The notes under the pieces were generated by a model. It was not told the origin of the DNA, ran no database searches, and was given only the letters and a program-made list of their open reading frames with translations. Of a stretch of DNA of 64,000 nucleotides, positions 60,301 through 64,000 are shown piece after piece (position 1 is the stretch's first letter; every line of letters starts with the position of its first letter). A program made the position numbers and the translations under genes. The stretch is from Parapristionchus giblindavisi (taxonomy: Eukaryota; Nematoda; Chromadorea; Rhabditida; Diplogasteridae), in NCBI GenBank assembly GCA_943737045.1, contig CALSFV010000033.1, forward strand, positions 124,001-188,000, written 5' to 3'.

Positions 60301-63300
60301 TATGGAATCGAAAGACAGACTAACTAACTAACTAACTAACTAATTTCAGAAAGATCGATACGACTATCGTGGGGGTGGGATACGGTACCTCACTGATGGA
60401 ATAGATGTATCCCTGCGTAGATGAGCGACGAATCCACATGTAGGTGAGCCTCGAGAAGTTGGGAAGCAGTAAGACGATCATCGAAGTTGGTGTTCAGCCA
60501 ATGAGAGAAGAAGAGCGTGTGGGATGAGACGATAACCTATAATGGAATAATGGCTTATATACTGTAGTGGTGCATGGTGGGTAATACAAGATACCCATGA
60601 AAAACACGTGAGCACTAATCTGTCCACGAAGCCATACCCAGCCGTACAAAGAGTAAACCCGGTGAGCGATATAATTGCTCGGTACCGGGAGTACCCCACG
60701 AACGGACATTCCGGGCTATGGAATCGAAAGACAGACTAACTAACTAATTTCAGAAAGATCGATACGACTATCGTGGGGGTGGGATACGGTACCTCACTGA
60801 TGGAATAGACGTATCCCTGCGTAGATGAGCGACGAATCCACATGTAGGTGAGCCTCGAGAAGTTGGGAAGCAGTAAGACGATCATCGAAGTTGGTGTTCA
60901 GCAAATGAGAGAAGAAGAGCGTGTGGGATGAGACGATAACCTATAATGGAATAATGGCTTATATACTGTAGTGGTGCATGGTGGGTAATACAAGATACCC
61001 ATGAAAAACACGTGAGCACTAATCTGTCCACGAAGCCATACCCAGCCGTACAAAGAGTAAACCCGGTGAGCCATATAATTGCTCGGTACCGGGAGTACCC
61101 CACGAACGGACATTCCGGGCTATGGAATCGAAAGACAGACTAACTAACTAATTTCAGAAAGATCGATACGACTATCGTGGGGGTGGGATACGGTACCTCA
61201 CTGATGGAATAGACGTATCCCTGCGTAGATGAGCGACGAATCCACATGTAGGTGAGCCTCGAGAAGTTGGGAAGCAGTAAGACGATCATCGAAGTTGGTG
61301 TTCAGCCAATGAGAGAAGAAGAGCGTGTGGGATGAGACGATAACCTATAATGGAATAATGGCTTATATACTGTAGTGGTGCATGGTGGGTAATACAAGAT
61401 ACCCATGAAAAACACGTGAGCACTAATCTGTCCACGAAGCCATACCCAGCCGTACAAAGAGTAAACCCGGTGAGCCATATAATTGCTCGGTACCGAGAGT
61501 ACCCCACGAACGGACATTCCGGGCTATGGAATCGAAAGACAGACTAACTAACTAACTAACTAACTAATTTCAGAAAGATCGATACGTCTATCGTGGGGGT
61601 GGGATACGGTACCTCACTGATGGAATAGACGTATCCCTGCGTAGATGAGCGACGAATCCACATGTAGGTGAGCCTCGAGAAGTTGGGAAGCAGTAAGACG
61701 ATCATCGAAGTTGGTGTTCAGCAAATGAGAGAAGAAGAGCGTGTGGGATGAGACGATAACCTATAATGGAATAATGGCTTATATACTGTAGTGGTGCATG
61801 GTGGGTAATACAAGATACCCATGAAAAACACGTGAGCACTAATCTGTCCACGAAGCCATACCCAGCCGTACAAAGAGTAAACCCGGTGAGCGATATAATT
61901 GCTCGGTACCGGGAGTACCCCACGAACGGACATTCCGGGCTATGGAATCGAAAGACAGACTAACTAACTAATTTCAGAAAGATCGATACGACTATCGTGG
62001 GGGTGGGATACGGTACCTCACTGATGGAATAGACGTATCCCTGCGTAGATGAGCGACGAATCCACATGTAGGTGAGCCTCGAGAAGTTGGGAAACAGTAA
62101 GACGATCATCGAAGTTGGTGTTCAGCCAATGAGAGAAGAAGAGCGTGTGGGATGAGACGATAACCTATAATGGAATAATGGCTTATATACTGTAGTGGTG
62201 CATGGTGGGTAATACAAGATACCCATGAAAAACACGTGAGCACTAATCTGTCCACGAAGCCATACCCAGCCGTACAAAGAGTAAACCCGGTGAGCCATAT
62301 AATTGCTCGGTACCGGGAGTACCCCACGAACGGACATTCCGGGCTATGGAATCGAAAGACAGACTAACTAACTAACTAACTAACTAATTTCAGAAAGATC
62401 GATACGACTATCGTGGGGGTGGGATACGGTACCTCACTGATGGAATAGACGTATCCCTGCGTAGATGAGCGACGAATCCACATGTAGGTGAGCCTCGAGA
62501 AGTTGGGAAGCAGTAAGACGATCATCGAAGTTGGTGTTCAGCCAATGAGAGAAGAAGAGCGTGTGGGATGAGACGATAACCTATAATGGAATAATGGCTT
62601 ATATACTGTAGTGGTGCATGGTGGGTAATACAAGATACCCATGAAAAACACGTGAGCACTAATCTGTCCACGAAGCCATACCCAGCCGTACAAAGAGTAA
62701 ACCCGGTGAGCGATATAATTGCTCGGTACCGGGAGTACCCCACGAACGGACATTCCGGGCTATGGAATCGAAAGACAGACTAACTAACTAATTTCAGAAA
62801 GATCGATACGACTATCGTGGGGGTGGGATACGGTACCTCACTGATGGAATAGACGTATCCCTGCGTAGATGAGCGACGAATCCACATGTAGGTGAGCCTC
62901 GAGAAGTTGGGAAGCAGTAAGACGATCATCGAAGTTGGTGTTCAGCAAATGAGAGAAGAAGAGCGTGTGGGATGAGACGATAACCTATAATGGAATAATG
63001 GCTTATATACTGTAGTGGTGCATGGTGGGTAATACAAGATACCCATGAAAAACACGTGAGCACTAATCTGTCCACGAAGCCATACCCAGCCGTACAAAGA
63101 GTAAACCCGGTGAGCGATATAATTGCTCGGTACCGGGAGTACCCCACGAACGGACATTCCGGGCTATGGAATCGAAAGACAGACTAACTAACTAATTTCA
63201 GAAAGATCGATACGACTATCGTGGGGGTGGGATACGGTACCTCACTGATGGAATAGACGTATCCCTGCGTAGATGAGCGACGAATCCACATGTAGGTGAG

Positions 63301-64000
63301 CCTCGAGAAGTTGGGAAGCAGTAAGACGATCATCGAAGTTGGTGTTCAGCAAATGAGAGAAGAAGAGCGTGTGGGATGAGACGATAACCTATAATGGAAT
63401 AATGGCTTATATACTGTAGTGGTGCATGGTGGGTAATACAAGATACCCATGAAAAACACGTGAGCACTAATCTGTCCACGAAGCCATACCCAGCCGTACA
63501 AAGAGTAAACCCGGTGAGCGATATAATTGCTCGGTACCGGGAGTACCCCACGAACGGACATTCCGGGCTATGGAATCGAAAGACAGACTAACTAACTAAT
63601 TTCAGAAAGATCGATACGACTATCGTGGGGGTGGGATACGGTACCTCACTGATGGAATAGACGTATCCCTGCGTAGATGAGCGACGAATCCACATGTAGG
63701 TGAGCCTCGAGAAGTTGGGAAGCAGTAAGACGATCATCGAAGTTGGTGTTCAGCCAATGAGAGAAGAAGAGCGTGTGGGATGAGACGATAACCTATAATG
63801 GAATAATGGCTTATATACTGTAGTGGTGCATGGTGGGTAATACAAGATACCCATGAAAAACACGTGAGCACTAATCTGTCCACGAAGCCATACCCAGCCG
63901 TACAAAGAGTAAACCCGGTGAGCCATATAATTGCTCGGTACCGGGAGTACCCCACGAACGGACATTCCGGGCTATGGAATCGAAAGACAGACTAACTAAC
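45367..64000. repeat. Tandem satellite, 404 bp monomer, 46 copies, continues past window
   Basis: Head-to-tail monomers starting CTCACTGATGGAATAGACG. Spacing of successive copies is 404 bp (35 times), 416 bp (8 times, three extra CTAA units in a CTAACTAA tract) and 405 bp (twice, one extra G). Identity between copies is very high, with a few diagnostic sites: GCCAT/GCGAT, GCCAA/GCAAA, CCGGGAG/CCGAGAG. Every monomer has two overlapping minus-strand frames of 73 and 71 codons. Variation at the diagnostic sites is mostly amino-acid changing, and neither frame has a good start context, so I do not call genes. On the minus strand short pieces resemble acyltransferase-3 C-terminal sequence (see findings). 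Confidence 0.98.

Noticed and set aside
45456..63965. 46 tandem 73- and 71-codon minus-strand genes
   Set aside because: Two overlapping frames are equally open in each monomer and the site differences change residues freely, so array homogenisation explains them; no evidence of a coding tandem family.
45367..64000. CRISPR-like array
   Set aside because: Direct tandem 404 bp monomers without unique spacers, in a nematode genome; it is satellite DNA.

Overview
The window is nuclear DNA of a nematode. The evidence is a patched-related (PTR) transporter-like gene, a nematode-type serpentine chemoreceptor pair, a small secreted helical SXP/RAL-2-like protein, MIG-18-type fibronectin-I repeats, short introns closed by TTTCAG acceptors, and candidate spliced-leader acceptors just before start codons. 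The many short exons (30 in one 10.5 kb gene) resemble diplogastrid/Pristionchus-like gene structure, but the species is not identified. Exon boundaries were assigned by eye from GT/AG signals, reading-phase continuity and family motifs. No transcript data or database search was used.

Layout. 1-2.6 kb (+): 3' end of a PTR gene. 3.5-12.3 kb (-): two tandem SRH-like seven-helix chemoreceptor genes with the same exon plan. The downstream one looks intact; the upstream one carries a one-base deletion in exon 1. 15.0-19.2 kb (+): a RING-finger gene with MITE-filled introns. 22.5-23.9 kb (+): a 162-residue secreted protein. 24.3-34.8 kb (-): a 30-exon, 1000-residue secreted modular protein (three Fn1/MIG-18-like repeats, EGFs, VWD, C8, TIL, EGF, fibrinogen-like C-terminus), tail to tail with the previous gene. 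35.6-36.8 kb (-): a 211-residue two-helix membrane protein of unknown function. 36.9-39.0 kb: a 2.05 kb fold-back element with ~670 bp arms around a 206-codon gene. 39.0-39.6 kb (+): a degenerate head-to-head copy of the membrane-protein gene. 40.25 kb: an intronless tRNA-Tyr(GTA). 41-42.7 kb (+): exons of an unrecognised gene. 42.9-45.4 kb: tRNA-like sequences, nested inverted repeats and a SINE. 45.37-64 kb: an unbroken tandem satellite, 46 monomers of 404 bp (404/405/416), running off the window end.

Mobile DNA dominates non-coding space: TTAA-flanked palindromic MITE families, a TA-flanked MITE, an element with an apparent 11 bp target duplication, tRNA-bearing palindromes and several large fold-back elements in introns. 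The genes do not form a pathway. The main biological interest is in the repeats: the gene-bearing fold-back element that sits exactly between inverted gene copies, and the satellite, which shows an emerging three-monomer higher-order repeat and may derive from an acyltransferase-3 gene fragment.
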